From contig NC_083681.1 in NCBI RefSeq assembly GCF_033118175.1, forward strand, positions 16,448,001 through 16,512,000: a stretch of 64,000 nucleotides of DNA, in the 5' to 3' direction. The translations under genes and the position numbers were made by a program. Positions within the stretch are counted from its first letter, which is position 1; each line of letters starts with the position of its first letter. Below, piece after piece: positions 21,611 through 32,960 of the stretch. Source of the stretch: Dama dama. Its lineage: Eukaryota; Chordata; Mammalia; Artiodactyla; Cervidae. The notes beneath the pieces are model-generated. The model saw only the letters and a list, made by a program, of their open reading frames with translations, was not told the origin of the DNA and made no database searches.

Positions 21611-23117
21611 TCCAACTATGCTGTTGTGTTAATATTTGAAGTGAATTTCTTATAAACCGCATATAACTGGTGATTTTAAAATTTCCTCTGCCAATATCTG
21701 TTTTTTAATTGGTATATTTGAATGATTTACACTTATTATAAGATAACTAATTATTGATATGTTAGAGCTTGAATCTGCCATTTTATTATTTGTTTTCTGG
21801 GTACCCCGCCCCTATCCTTCTCTTTCTCTTTTCTAACTTTCCTTTGGGTTCTGTGAGCATTCATTGGAATTCCGTTAGTTGTATTTACACTGATTCTGAG
21901 TATAACCCTTTGAATCATTTTTCTTAATGGTTAAATATTACTATGTACACATAAAACTTTTCACTGTTTACTAGTATCCATGTTTTACTACTTCCAATAA
22001 AGTACTGTAACTTTACTTCCATTCAGATCTTTGCCCTCCTCCCATTTTAAACACACTTTATCAACCATTTCCTCAATGTATATTGAGCGCCACAGCAGAC
22101 AGACAGCTTCTGTTTTAACCATCAAAAGTGATTTAAGAAACTCAGGAGGAGAAGCCTCATCTATTATATTTACTCCTATTTTCCCCATTTCATTGGTCTT
22201 TTTTCCTTTCTGAAGTTCCAGGTCTTCTGTAATAATTTCCTTTCTGTTAAAAGAACTTCCTTCAGCCAGTTACAGTTATAACTGTAAAGCTGCTAGACAA
22301 ATTTTTTTAGTTTTCCTTTGTCTGAAAATGTCTTTATTTCCCCTTCATGCCTGAAGGATAGTTTCACCAGATATAGAGTTTGTAATTGACATTTCTTCCT
22401 TTTCAGGTCTTGAAAAATGTGCTACTTATTTTCTGAATGAGAAATTCATTATCATTCAGATTGACATTCCGGATAGATAATGTGTCATTCTTTGATTTTT
22501 TTTTTTTGAAAGAGTTTGTCTTTAAATTTCAAGACTTTTATGATTTATCTTGGCTTGAATTTCTTTGGGTTTATCTTAATTGGAGTTTTTTCACTTTCTT
22601 TAATGTCTTTGTCCAAATTTGAGAAGTTTTTAGCCATTATTTCTCTGAATATCTTTTCAGCCCCATATTCCTGCTCTCTTAGTCTGAGATTCTGATGATA
22701 TCAAGAATCCCAAGGCTCTGTAAATTTTTTTTTCAGTCTATATTCTATTGTTCAGATTGAGTAAATTCTATTGATCTGTCTTCAATTCACAGATTCTGTC
22801 TTCTCCATATTATTACTGGACCCACTCAGTAGGTTTTTTATTTTTGTTACTGCACTTTTCACTTCTGTAATTTACATTTGGCATTTTCTACTTGAGGTTT
22901 TGTATTTTTTTTCAGGAGACTTGGTGGAGCACTTTTATAGTGGCTGCTTTAAAATCTTTAGTGGGAGAGTTTCAGCATTTGGTCAGTCTTGGTTTTGACA
23001 CTGATTGTCTTTTCTCCTTCAGGTTGTGATTTTCCTGATTTTTGGTATGGCAAATTATTTTGAGTTGTATTCTGAACACTTTAGATATTATATTAGGGGA
23101 TTCTTGATCCTGTTTAA

Positions 23118-23341
23118 TGAGCTTCTCAGATGGCTCAGTGGTAAAGAAACCACCTGCAATGCAGGAGCCACAGGAAATGAGGGTTCGAGTCCTGGGTTGG
23201 GAAGATCCCCTGGAGGAGGGCATGGAACCCCCTCCAGTATTCTTGCCTGGGGTATCCCATGGACAGAGGAGCCTGGCAGGCTACAGTCCATGAGCTCACA
23301 AAGAGCTGATCATGACTGAAGCAACTTAGCACACACTCACA
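23118..23341 (+). mobile_element. Bov-tA SINE inside L1M
   Basis: Head 'gcttctcagatggctcagtg', B-box-like 'ggttcgagtcctgg', body 'ccctccagtattcttgcctg' and end 'gcaacttagcacacactc'. Flanked by an 11-bp duplication with one mismatch, 'atcctgtttaa' (23107-23117) and 'atcctatttaa' (23342-23352). The L1M sequence resumes directly afterwards. Confidence 0.95.
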
Positions 23342-23472
23342 ATCCTATTTAAATATTCCACTTTAGTAGGTAGTCACTCTATCTGGGTTTAGCCTATAGG
23401 TTACATTCTACTTTTATGGGCCATAGTTCCAAGGGCAATTTCATTTTCTGGAGTTCTTGCAATTCTATCCTG

Positions 23473-23745
23473 CTGCTGCTGCTACTAAGTTGCTTCAGTC
23501 CTGTCCGGCTCTGTGCGACCCCATAGACGGCAGCCCACCAGGCTCCCCCTTCCCTGGGATTCTCCAGGCAAGAACACTGGAGTGCGTTGCCATTTCCTTC
23601 ACTAATGCATGAAAGTAAAAAGTGAAAGTGAAGTCGCTCAGTCATGTCCAACTCTTAGCTACCCCACGGACTGCAGCCCACCAGGCTCCTCTGCCCATGG
23701 GATTTTCCAGGCAAGAGTACTGGAGTGGGGTGCCATTGCCTTCTC
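23473..23745 (-). mobile_element. Bov-A2 SINE, antisense
   Basis: Two Bov-A units on the minus strand, with the plus strand starting 'ctgctgctgctactaagttg' and a 'gaaagtaaaaagtgaaagtg' linker between units. Perfect 13-bp target duplications 'caattctatcctg' at 23460-23472 and 23746-23758 give exact borders and show a recent insertion into L1M. Confidence 0.97.
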
Positions 23746-24330
23746 CAATTCTATCCTGAACTGCTTCGTTCTTTTGGCCCAGTCTGAGCTTCCACTGGAC
23801 CCCTGGGGGGGAAGATATCACCTGGGGGCCAGAAAGTGCTTCCCTGATGGCATTAGGTGGGGGTTCAGGGATACTGGACCCATGGGATGGAGAGTTTTCT
23901 CAGATGTGGCTTGTTCTCATATGCTGTGCTGTGTCAGCAGGAAAGGGATTAGCTTCCCTGAATCTTCTGGCACTGGGGGTCCAGGAACCATCAGGAGCCA
24001 CCAAATCTGAATGGCCCTCTACAACTGGTGAGGGCCAAGAGTCCAGACCTGCTGGTGCATGCAGAGCTATGTCTGGTATGCGTTGCAGGAAACAGCCCCT
24101 GTATCCCGGTATACCACCACTGGATATGGGTCTCCACGATAAGTCTCTGCTGGTCTTCCCCTTTCTTGGTCCTCTGGCTTGAGAGAGCAGATTTTCTTGT
24201 TTTATTTTGCAATTTTTATTTATGCCTGTTGATTATTTCAGGTTTGGCCTCTCAGGTGCTTCATGTAAGTTATAGGAAAAAGAAAAGGAAATCCAGTGAA
24301 TTCACTACAGCGCCTTTCTTCAAGTCCCGA

Positions 24331-24744
24331 AGTCCCCAGGCAGTCTCCCTTTTTTCTACTTTCATGATCGCATATTGAACTATTTCCACTGTATTTAATT
24401 GTATTTCGAGGAGAGAAGAGAAAAATTGAACCCAACATTTTATTTTTGAAGAACAAGTATCGTTTTTAAAGAGTTTTTCTTGTAAAAGTCCTCTTACTTT
24501 ACATTATTAGGTATTTAACAAAAGAAGATGCAATTTAACGCCTAAAAAATTTGAAAGGGCTAATCTCAGAATAAAGGAAATATTTTAGGTTGAATAAATT
24601 TAATTTCTTGAAGAGCTCGCCATAGAGTTTTTATTTTTCTCAAGTCTCCTTGGATCTGTGAAAATTGCATTCCCTACTAACGCGTGTCAGCAGCAAGGTA
24701 TCTGGAGATCAATGTCACTTTCGTCCTACTTGACTTGGAAGCAG
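24331..24744. other. AT-rich sequence, no feature recognised
   Basis: Lies between the end of the L1M relic and the MIR. No repeat or gene recognised. Confidence 0.4.
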
Positions 24745-24870
24745 CAGAACAATGGGGAAGAATGAGCATAGGTTTGGAATCCAAAGCTGTGGGTTCTAAT
24801 CCTGAATCACCTACCAGCCAGGTGGGCGACTTCAGATAAGTCATCAGGTGGGTAGTGAAAAGGGCTGAGC
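24745..24870 (+). repeat. MIR SINE
   Basis: 'gagcataggtttggaatcca', 'gtgggttctaatcctgaatc' and 'gggcgacttcagataagtca' follow the order of the MIR core. Confidence 0.75.
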
Positions 24871-24936
24871 TTTGAGCTTTGATGTCCACAGATCTAGAAA
24901 CTCCAACTCTGTTATTAGTAGCTGCGTAACCTTAAA

Positions 24937-25725
24937 CAGGAACCAGAGATCAAATTGGCAACATCCGCTGGATCATTGAAAAAGCAAGAGAGTTCCAGAA
25001 AAACATCTATTTCTGCTTTATTGACTATGCCAAAGCCTTTGACTGTGTGGATCACAATAAACTGTGGAAAATTCTGAAAGAGATGGGAATACCAGACCAC
25101 CTGACCTGCCTCTTGAGAAACCTGTATGCAGGTCAGGAAGCAACAGTTAGAACTGGACATGGAACAACAGACTGGTTCCAAATAGCAAAAGGAGTACGTC
25201 AAGGCTGTATATTGTCACCCTGCTTATTTAACTTCTATGCAGAGTACATCATGAGAAACGCTGGGCTGGAAGAAGCACAAGCTGGAATCAAGATTGCCGG
25301 GAGAAATATCAATAATCTCAGATATGCAGATGATACCACCCTTATGGCAGAGAGTGAAGAGGAACTGAAAAGCCTCTTGATGAAAGTGAAAGAGGAGAGT
25401 GAAAAAGTTGGCTTAAAAGCTCAACCTTCAGAAAACTAAGATCATGGCATCTGGTGCCAACACTTCATGGGAAATAGACGGGGAAACAGTGGAAGCAGTG
25501 TCAGACTTTATTTTTCTGGGCTCCAAAATCACTGCAGATGGTGATTGCAGCCATGAAATTAAAAGACACTTACTCCTTGGCAGGAAAGTTATGACCAACC
25601 TAGATAGCATATTAAAAAGCAGAGACATTACTTTGTCAATAAAGGTCCGTCTAGTCAAGGCTATGGTTTTTCCAATGGTCATGTATGGATGTGCGAGTTG
25701 GACTGTGAAGAAAGCTGAGCACTGA
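24937..25725 (+). pseudogene. BovB reverse transcriptase relic (partial, frameshifted)
   Basis: Encodes the C-terminal two-thirds of the RTE-clade reverse transcriptase. Motif A ('FIDYAKAFDCVD') is encoded near 25018-25050, motif B ('GVRQGCILSP') follows, and the catalytic YADD is encoded at 25323-25334. One extra A in a run near 25415 (compare the 51-kb copy) shifts the frame and ends the 25047-25439 open frame. The rest continues in another frame from 25444 to 25725, ending at a stop where the 51-kb copy and the family continue further. The endonuclease and RT N-terminus are absent because of 5' truncation. Not functional, although the catalytic residues in the retained part look intact. 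Confidence 0.93.
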
Positions 25726-26103
25726 AGAATTGATGCTTTTGAACTGTGGTGTTGGAGAAGACTCTTGAGAGTCCCTTGGACTGCAAGGAGATCCAACCAG
25801 TCCATCCTGAAGGAGATAAGTCCTGGGTGTTCATTGGAAGGACTGATGCTGAACCTGAAACTCCAGTACTTTGGCCACCTGATGGGAAGAGCTGAGTCAT
25901 TTGAAAAGACTCTGATGCTGGGGAAGATTGACGGCAGGAGGAGAAGGGGACGACAGAGGATGAGATGGCTAGATGGTATCACTGACTCGATGGACACAGG
26001 TTTGGGTGGACTCCAGGAGTTGGTAATGGACGGGGAGGCCTGGTGTGTTGTTGTTCATGGGGTCGCAAAGAGTCGGACACGACTGAGTGACTGAACTGAA
26101 CTG
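24937..26103 (+). mobile_element. BovB LINE, 5'-truncated (1.17 kb)
   Basis: Starts inside the RT domain and runs to the complete 3' tail ('gactgagtgactgaactgaa'). Perfect 9-bp target duplications 'aaccttaaa' at 24928-24936 and 26104-26112 bracket it. Sequence is very close by eye to the copy at 51265-52672, so both are young relative to the MIR it hit. Confidence 0.97.
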
Positions 26104-26299
26104 AACCTTAAATAAGTTATCAAACTTCTCAGTGGCTATTTTCTCATCAATAACATGGGAATAGTATGAGAGCCAAGGAGGTGTAATGGGAGAATGTTTA
26201 TAAGACACTCAGCGGGGTGTTTCATATGAGATATAGCAAACACTCAACAGTTAGTAGCTCTCTCTCCATAGGTAAATATACTCACATGGATACCTATCC

Positions 26300-26510
26300 T
26301 TATGTCTTGGAAAGGTTGTGAGGATTTAATGAGATGATGTAGAAAAGCAGCTTGTAGTGCCTGGCACATAATACGCCCTTAAATAGCTTTGATTGCTCTT
26401 TCCCCACACCTTGCCTCAGTTTCCAAATCTGTAAACTAGATCCAGTAAGTCCTACTGCACAGAGCTGATGCACAGATTGGAGGGAACAATTACACATAAC
26501 TGCTTTATAA
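26300..26510 (+). repeat. Two adjoining MIR fragments
   Basis: 'gttgtgaggatttaatgaga' and 'tagtgcctggcacataatac' (end of one MIR), then 'ccttgcctcagtttccaaat' and 'tctgtaaactagatccagta' (start of the same region in a second MIR). Both are sense. Confidence 0.72.
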
Positions 26511-26519
26511 TCTGGGGCA

Positions 26520-27369
26520 TTATGTGCACATGTCAGTTACAGTTATGGGCCCTGCCCATGTTTGTAATAATTGCACAGGCCTCTCAGAAGACCTGATGAA
26601 TCACTATCATGACTTATCATGCTAAAGAGTCACCTCAAAGAGCAAGTTAACCCAAGGCTGAAGGCAAAAAGTAAATGGTCTGGGAACCAAAAAACAGAAT
26701 TAATACATATTGAAACACAGCTCACAGTATTTGGACTGCATTCTCCCCTCCCTAGATCCCCATGCATTGTCTCATTGTGAGAAATGTTTGTGGGAAGCCA
26801 CAGATCTTTGCAAACTGATCAAGTCAAAAAGGAGAATGGCAGGCCCAAACTAAAAATCCATCAGCCCCCTGCCATTACTCCTGTGTGCCTCTTCTGAAGC
26901 AGACACTCCTAGCCCAGCAATGTTGGGGTTTGGCCCAGGCTGTCTGGGAACTACACTAAGTCCTTAGGATATGTCAGGACAGCTGTCCTTGTTAAACTGG
27001 AATGTGACTTCCCAAAGGCCTGCACATGCTGGCTCTTGTCCTCCTCCCCCAAAATAGCTTTCAGAACGCATGAACGCTAGAAAAAGAGTAAGAGAAGAAG
27101 AGCCCAGCAAGGGCAATGGGCAGAGCAGCAATCAAGTCTGCATCTCAGGAGATGCTCCAGTGTCTTGGGATAGCTTGGTGGGCAGAGGCTGGTAGGAGGG
27201 AAGTCTGCTTAACTGTTACCACAGCAACTCAGGGAGACATTTCTGGCTTCAAGGTACAGGTCAGGGCTGTACTTTTTCACGGACCCTGGCCTCCAGCCTT
27301 AGCTGATTATATGCATGGCCACAATGTCTTGGAAAATACTGCTCGTTGATTCTTATAAGTACCTAATAC
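26520..27369. other. Unique, repeat-free sequence
   Basis: About 850 bp with no recognised repeat and no gene. One 77-codon frame (27116-27349) has no family resemblance. Its unique character makes it a place to check for conservation. Confidence 0.5.
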
Positions 27370-28150
27370 AGTTTGATTGAGCACTGACCATATGCAATCA
27401 AAGGAAAGGAGTTGGGAAGAAATTCAAGTCCTCACCTTCACATGCTTCTCATGACCCACAGGAAGTAGCCTGAACTGTGAAAAGGTAGCCAACCTTATCA
27501 TAATCTTTGCTCAGTAGAGACATACAAGTATAGAGGGGCTTCCGGACAGGGTGAAAATACTTCCTGTTGGTGGCTGGGGATGGTGGGTGTCTTCTGGCAG
27601 GAGAGGACAAACAAAGGGGGTCCTAGGAGAGAGGATGGCCCAGTCAAGGCCATGAAATAGGGATGCTCCCATGCGGTCTGCAGGTGGTGGGTAGACAGCT
27701 TGGCGTGGAGTGGAGACTTTGTATTGAAGATAACCGTGAACAACAGGAAGGAAGGGGTGGGAGAGGATCTTAAATGTCAAGCAAAGGAGTTGGGGTTGTA
27801 TGTCACTGGCAGAAAAGAGCACTGAGGGTTTTAGGCGAGGTGGGGAGGGTAATAATTCAGAACACCATTTTAGGAAGATTCTTCTACAGTGTGGATTAAA
27901 AAGAGAGGCTGAGAAAGGAAGGCTGCAGAAGCACTTATTCAGTTATTTCAGGACTAAAGCCTGAACCAACGTGGTACCAGAAAAGGTGGGTTGGGATACA
28001 AAAAAAAAAAAATGCAGTGAAAGAAGAAGTACCAGGACTTTGCAAGTGGATGTGAGGATATTCACAGAGGAGGAGAGGTTTGGGAGCTGGATGACCAAAA
28101 GGGGAGTGGAGAAGACTGTACAGAAGTGGTCCGTTCATCTGGATGGGCTA
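27370..28150 (+). repeat. Ancient L2 fragment (discontinuous)
   Basis: Opens with 'attgagcactgaccatatgc'; further along has 'gagttggggttgtatgtcac' and 'cctgaaccaacgtggtacca' at positions matching the old L2 3' region in order. Strongly diverged; ends approximate. The 103-codon antisense frame at 27511-27822 is inside this repeat. Confidence 0.55.
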
Positions 28151-28154
28151 GGAG

Positions 28155-28370
28155 ACAGGGTGGCTTCAGAACTCAAATACCAGATCTACCTCTCTCTACC
28201 TGCAGGAGACTGAGCAGGTTATTTATTCTTCCTGAGCCTCTATTTGCTCCTACATCGAACAGATGTCAAAGCACACACATCAAAGGGACGTTATAAGGAG
28301 TAAGTGTGAGAATAAATATAAACTCTCTGGCAGAGTGGTTGGTCCATCATACTTGCTCAGTAACGAGGGG
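28155..28370 (+). repeat. MIR SINE
   Basis: 'cagaactcaaataccagatc', 'gcaggttatttattcttcct', 'gagcctctatttgctcctac' and 'ggacgttataaggagtaagt' follow the MIR order. Confidence 0.72.
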
Positions 28371-29454
28371 ACCCCTTTGCCCTCTTCTCCTCCTTCAGCC
28401 CCAGGAGGATATGCACTGTCCCCTCCTCTTTCATTTCCCCAGCCCCTCTGAGGATTCTCAGCAGTCGAGGAGGGCTCACCAGTCCCGGCAACTCAAAACC
28501 TGCAGAGTGAACCAGAGAACTAGAGAAGACAGCAGTCATTTACACTCCAGGCCAGAATTTAAGTGAAATAATGTTTTGCTCATTGACCCCTCTTTCTAAA
28601 ATATGGTCCTTGGCTGAAAAACTCAGTCATACATATTTCACCAGTGGAGCTGGGACTTAACTTACAAAACTTCAGGCTCCGGATCCCTGGGCTCCAATAT
28701 CAGAAGCTAACAGAAAGAAAGCTGGTTGCTAAAAAGTTTTTTGTAAAAAAAAAAAAGAATGTGGCAAGCCTTTCAGGCCTCACAGATTGTAAGGGGAGAT
28801 GAAGGAATCTAGACTTGAAATCCGAGATGCCTGCGATGGAAGAGCAGTCAGGCAGGTGGCAACAAGATACATTTCCAACAGCAAAAAAGAAAAGAACAGA
28901 AAAGGAAGCTAAACCTGAGGCCTAGGAGCAGGGGCTGGGAGGGACGTGTGCAGGCAAGGGTCACCTGACCCTTCTTGCTGGGAGGACGGGCTGACCCAGG
29001 TGAGTGGGAGATGGCTGAGCGTGTCTAGTGCAGCTCTGTCATCGATTCTAACACAGGAGTGAGCATTATGATGGCCAGGGCCTTCCTTACATGGGAAGGG
29101 CTGGGTGAAGGAGGAGGCAGGACCAGCCTGGTTGCAGAGGACAGCAGTCTACTTCCTCCTGGTCCCCACATAGAGAGGGGGTCACTGCCAAGGTCACCAT
29201 CCCCCACTGAGCGCATGGGGAGAAATGTTGCTGGTGGAGAGGGGAGGGCACTGCTGATGCCCACATAGTCCAGGGGATCCATCTGAGGACCAGAGCAGCT
29301 TTTCTACCTACCTCCCCCACTGAGAGCAGATTGCAGGCACCCACCCCACAGGACCATAGAGGCCCTGGACATCAGGTTCCCCAGGGGTAGGCCTTGTGGT
29401 TCTCTGACTCCCGGAAAGAGATCAGAAAAGAGTTGGGCATACCAGGACTGCCTG
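28371..29454. other. Unique, moderately GC-rich sequence; candidate splice donor
   Basis: No repeat recognised. At 28995-29004 the plus strand reads 'acccaggtgagtgg', a perfect match to the 5' splice consensus (CAG then GTGAGT). Frames of 69-85 codons overlap on both strands around 29025-29344. No upstream exon evidence exists in this window, so this is only a weak hint of a non-coding exon. Confidence 0.3.
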
Positions 29455-29700
29455 AGCTGGCCAGCCTACATCTGCAAGTAACATGCTTGGGCGCAATGTG
29501 TCAGGCACTCTTCCAAGTGGTCTCTAGGTATGTGATGGAATTTCAACACCGTGAACCCCTGTGAGGCAGGTACCCCATTCTCCCCACTTTACAGGTGAAA
29601 AAATGGAGACCCAGACAGGTTACAAGCCTGCCTGAGGACGCAAAACTAGACAGTAGAGAGGTTTGAGCTCTAATCTATGTAGTCTGGACTCTTTACAGGC
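29455..29700 (+). repeat. MIR-type ancient SINE
   Basis: 'gtgtcaggcactcttccaag', 'accccattctccccacttta', 'caggtgaaaaaatggagacc' and 'aaaactagacagtagagagg' follow the MIR/MIR3 core order. Confidence 0.75.
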
Positions 29701-29799
29701 CTCCCCAAGGGGTGGAAGCCCGCCCTGAGGCTTGCTTATCTCATAGCCCCAGCGCACCCCCAGCTGGGAGCTGCCGCCTCTGTGCTTGACAGCACTTGT

Positions 29800-29900
29800 C
29801 ACATCAAGCTGTGAGTCCTTCACTGGCCCCACCAGGCTGATGCTCCACGAGGCGGGGACCGTGTCTCTCTTGTTCACGCCTCTGGCCCCACTGCTTAGGA
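29800..29900 (-). repeat. Possible L2 3' end, antisense
   Basis: 'gatgctccacgaggcgggga' and 'ccgtgtctctcttgttcacg' resemble the antisense L2 3' end. Diverged. Confidence 0.45.
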
Positions 29901-30257
29901 CAGGTGGCCATGAAAAGGTACCGTGCACATTTCAGCTTTGCTGTTGCAGGAGTATGTTTGGCATATGTCTCCCCCCTGGGTAAGCCCACCACCGTGGATC
30001 TGTGCTTCCATGGGCTGCCCCCAACCAACAGCAGTGTGCTGCAGGGCAGTTAAGGCAGCCCACTCCTGAGAGAGGCAGGACTTCCTGTTGACCTTACCAA
30101 ATATTTCTTAGAACTGCTCTAACGCCTAAGACCTTCCTCCTCCTCCTGACTCCTTCAAGGCATCAGACCTGCATCAGTCTAATGGCTCTCCCAACCTCCT
30201 CTAGACCCACCCCCATTCTTGCTCTGCTATTTCCTACAATAAATTTCTCGCATATCT
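29901..30257. other. Unique sequence, no feature recognised
   Basis: Pyrimidine-rich toward 30140-30230. No gene recognised. Confidence 0.4.
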
Positions 30258-30782
30258 TTTTTAAAACTAATTTGATTGGAGTGTAGTTGATTTACAATGT
30301 TGTTTAGTTTCTACTGTATAGCAAAGTGATTCAGCTATACTTATACATATATCTACTCCTTTTAGATTCATTTCTCATACAGATCACTAAGAGTATTGAG
30401 GAGAGTGCCAGGAGATCCGTATTAATTATCTCTTTTATATACAATGGGGTGTATTTGTCAATCCCCACCTCCCAATTTTTCCCTCCCCTGCACTTTTCTC
30501 CTTGGTAACTATAAGTTGTTTCCTACATCTGTGACCCTATTTCTGTTTTGTAAATCAGTTCATTTGCACCATTTTTTTTTTTTAGATTCCACATAGAAGC
30601 AATATGACATGTGGACTATGATCATATGATCTTTGATTTTCTCTGTCTGACTTACTTCAGTCAGTATGGTAATCTCTAGGTCCATCCATGTTGCTGCAGA
30701 TGGCATTGTTTCATTCTTTTTTATGACAATAATATTCCACTGTATGTGCATACCACATCTTCTTTATCCATTCATGCATTAA
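30258..30782 (-). mobile_element. L1BT-type 3' end, antisense
   Basis: Reverse complement of the artiodactyl L1 3' end: 'gattggagtgtagttgattt', 'caatgttgtttagtttctac', 'ttagattccacatagaagca', 'ctctaggtccatccatgttg' and 'ttctttatccattcatgcat'. Truncated at 30782; the 3' end is at about 30258. Confidence 0.9.
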
Positions 30783-31409
30783 ATATCTAATCTCAGCTCA
30801 TTGTCTGCGTCTAGGAAATTCTGGACTAATCCAAGTAGTAGGAGGAGTGGTGTGCTATCCCTCAGGATATAGTCTATGCATTGTCAGAAACTTTACATGA
30901 TGCCATGACTCTAGTAGGAAGAAGCATAGGTCTGGGAACCAAGGGGTACAAATAATAGTGACCCACTCATCATCACTCTCAATTATCCACTTGGGGATTT
31001 TGTCCTTTACATCCTACAGCTCTGGGCTCTGCAGGATTGGAGGTCCTGGTCCCCAAAGGGGCACACACTTGCCAGCTAACACAAGGGTCTCCTTGAACTA
31101 CAAGCTCCAACAGTGTGTTTCTAGACTCCTTGTGTCCAAGGACCAGCAGTAAAGGAGTCCTCATATTTCCAAGGTTAATTCACCTTGATCAGATGGAGGA
31201 GAAAGGGCTGATTATTGAATTAGGAAAAAGAGGAATAGATGTGCAACCCACGTAATACACTTGTGGCCTAAGGGACAAAAATGGACAGAGATTATGGAAA
31301 ATGAAGATTGGAACGGAAAGAGCTATCTATGGTTCTTTTCTATTGAATTGTCAGCATCACTAGCCAGATAGGATGACTCTGTACTAGAGTTGGTATTCCT
31401 TGAAGTCAT
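30783..31409. other. Mostly unique; possible old ERV-derived piece
   Basis: Segment 31010-31152 weakly resembles a coding stretch of an old mammalian ERVL-type endogenous retrovirus (internal region), within a 64-codon open frame. Similarity is from memory and unverified. It would be a short, broken remnant with no function. The rest is unrecognised; 30880-30940 could be a MIR piece. Confidence 0.3.
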
Positions 31410-31505
31410 AGTTAATCTGTTCTTGGAGGATAGATAGTGTGTCTTACAAAAAATGCCTGGCATACATGTGGTCTATTAATGCTGGTTGAATAAGTGAAGG
31501 AAGGC
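31410..31505 (-). repeat. L2 3' end, antisense (probable)
   Basis: 'ttggaggatagatagtgtgt', 'atgcctggcatacatgtggt' and 'ggttgaataagtgaa' follow the antisense L2 3' end. Confidence 0.55.
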
Positions 31506-31974
31506 TTTAAGAAGGATTGTATGTTTTCCTCTTTTTAAAGGCTACCCAATACATTTAGAACCAGCAATTTTCAGAGAAAACTGTATTGTTTATTGACATG
31601 CGACCATCTGAGACTTGTTGTTTTGTGTTGTCCCTACTTTCAGGGGAATGGAGCCCCCTTGCTTTCCACTTTCAGGTGGCAGTTGTTTCTGAGGCCACAG
31701 AGCTCTCCTGCTCTTGGGTCCTCTGTCTTGTCCCTGAATCCTTCTGGTTAGGACAGCTGAGCTTTGGCAGCTTGGGATGGAGAACAGGGATGGTCCAAGA
31801 AAGGTAACTGAGTCAACAAAGGCCTGGAGGTATAAGGGGAGAGATAATTCTCAGAAAACTGTGTAAATCATATGCTTTAAACACAAGGCAATTGAAGGAA
31901 TTTCATGAAACATGAGCAGCTAAAGGCCAAACTTGATAGAGACTTGGTTCCAGCCTAGGTTTAAATTTTTCTTG
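31506..31974. other. Unique sequence, no feature recognised
   Basis: A 73-codon open frame at 31586-31807 has no recognised family. No repeat seen. Confidence 0.4.
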
Positions 31975-31984
31975 TGTAGGCACT

Positions 31985-32191
31985 AGTGAAGGTCTCTCAG
32001 TTGTGTCCAACTCTCTGTGATTCCATGGATTGTAGCCCACCAGTCTCCTCTGCCCATGGAATTCTGCAGGCTAGAATACTGGACTGGGTTGCCATTCCCT
32101 TCTCCAGGGGATCTTCCTGACCCAGGGATCAAACCTGGGTCTCCTGCATTGCAGGCAGATTCTTTACTGTCTGAGCCACCAAGGAAGCCCA
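31985..32191 (-). mobile_element. Bov-tA SINE, antisense
   Basis: The plus strand reads 'gtctctcagttgtgtccaac' through 'ggggatcttcctgacccagg' to 'gagccaccaaggaagccc'. Perfect 10-bp target duplications 'tgtaggcact' flank it at 31975-31984 and 32192-32201. Confidence 0.97.
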
Positions 32192-32201
32192 TGTAGGCAC
32201 T

Positions 32202-32799
32202 GGGAGGCCATAAGTATTTCTAAGCAGAGGGGATCCAGTGTCAGATACTCATTCTAGAAAGCTTTCTCTGGAGTGGAGTGGGTGAAGGGGCAGAGGCCAG
32301 CAAAAATCCAGCAGGGAGAATGTTTAACTTGGACAGGACAATGGAAAGTAGGATATTCAAGAGCTATTTATCAATGCAATTCAGCAGCCTTCAGCCTGGA
32401 GGTGGTGATATCATTGACTAAGTTATAGAAAAACTGAGATAGCCTATGTTAAATCTCAACAAGATGGGTACATAACAGGGGCATTGTCCTCTTATTTTGA
32501 TGCTCATCCTCCTTCAGAACCTCTCTCTAAAGGGACAAGTGGTTTCTACTCCTAATGGCTTCCTCCCCTCCTGTGATATCTATTTCTTTTTCTTTATATG
32601 GAGCAGAAAAGTTTGAGAGAACTGCAGCTCTTTCACCCATCAAAGTGTCCATAAAGGCCAATCATTCAATTAAAAAAAAAGTTAGTATACTTCTACCACA
32701 CTTTTCAAATGACTGACTTTGTGCACATTTTTGTGCATTTTCTACTCATATTCAAGCTATGTTTACATTAAATGAGTTATAATTGCTCCTTTTTGTATG
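32202..32799. other. Unique sequence, no feature recognised
   Basis: No repeat or coding frame recognised. Confidence 0.45.
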
Positions 32800-32960
32800 A
32801 CATGTACTAAAAATGTACCTCCTCTCCCTACTAGATTGTAAGGCCTTAAGGGAAGGTGTTGGTCCTTCCCTTCCCTTCTGTGTCTGCCACACTGCAGGCT
32901 CATGGGAAAGGCTGAACAAATACCTAATTGATAACTTAGCTCTGCCAAAAATCCCTGGCA
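32800..32960 (-). repeat. L2 3' end, antisense (probable)
   Basis: 'actagattgtaaggccttaa', 'cttctgtgtctgccacactg' and 'ggctgaacaaatacct' are placed as in antisense L2. Confidence 0.5.

Larger units (their letters stand above)
15385..24330 (-). mobile_element. Antisense L1M relic carrying many later insertions
   Basis: Read on the minus strand, L1 landmarks run in order from about 24.3 kb (5') to 15.4 kb (3'). They are: a 5'/ORF1-proximal region (22300-23110, plus-strand 'ccttcatgcctgaaggatag', 'gagaagtttttagccattat'); the ORF2 endonuclease (21230-21610); and ORF2 RT-region sequence at 18960-19290 and 15540-17025 (plus-strand 'gaacaaagttttggtttcat', 'cattgaattgcttttgcact'). Frames are broken throughout. 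Whether it is one element or two abutting copies cannot be settled by eye; the 5' boundary is approximate. Its age is shown by the many nested younger elements. Confidence 0.7.
24871..26215 (+). repeat. Second MIR, split by BovB
   Basis: The left part (to 24936) carries 'ttattagtagctgcgtaacc'. The right part resumes at 26104 with 'aaccttaaataagttatcaa', 'tcagtggctattttctcatc' and 'aataacatgggaatagtatg', the ordered middle and end of MIR. The BovB sits exactly between them. Confidence 0.75.

Noticed and set aside
25428..25997. 189-codon minus-strand frame over the 25-kb BovB
   Set aside because: It is the reverse strand of the BovB ORF and tail; a near-identical shadow exists at 51989-52558.
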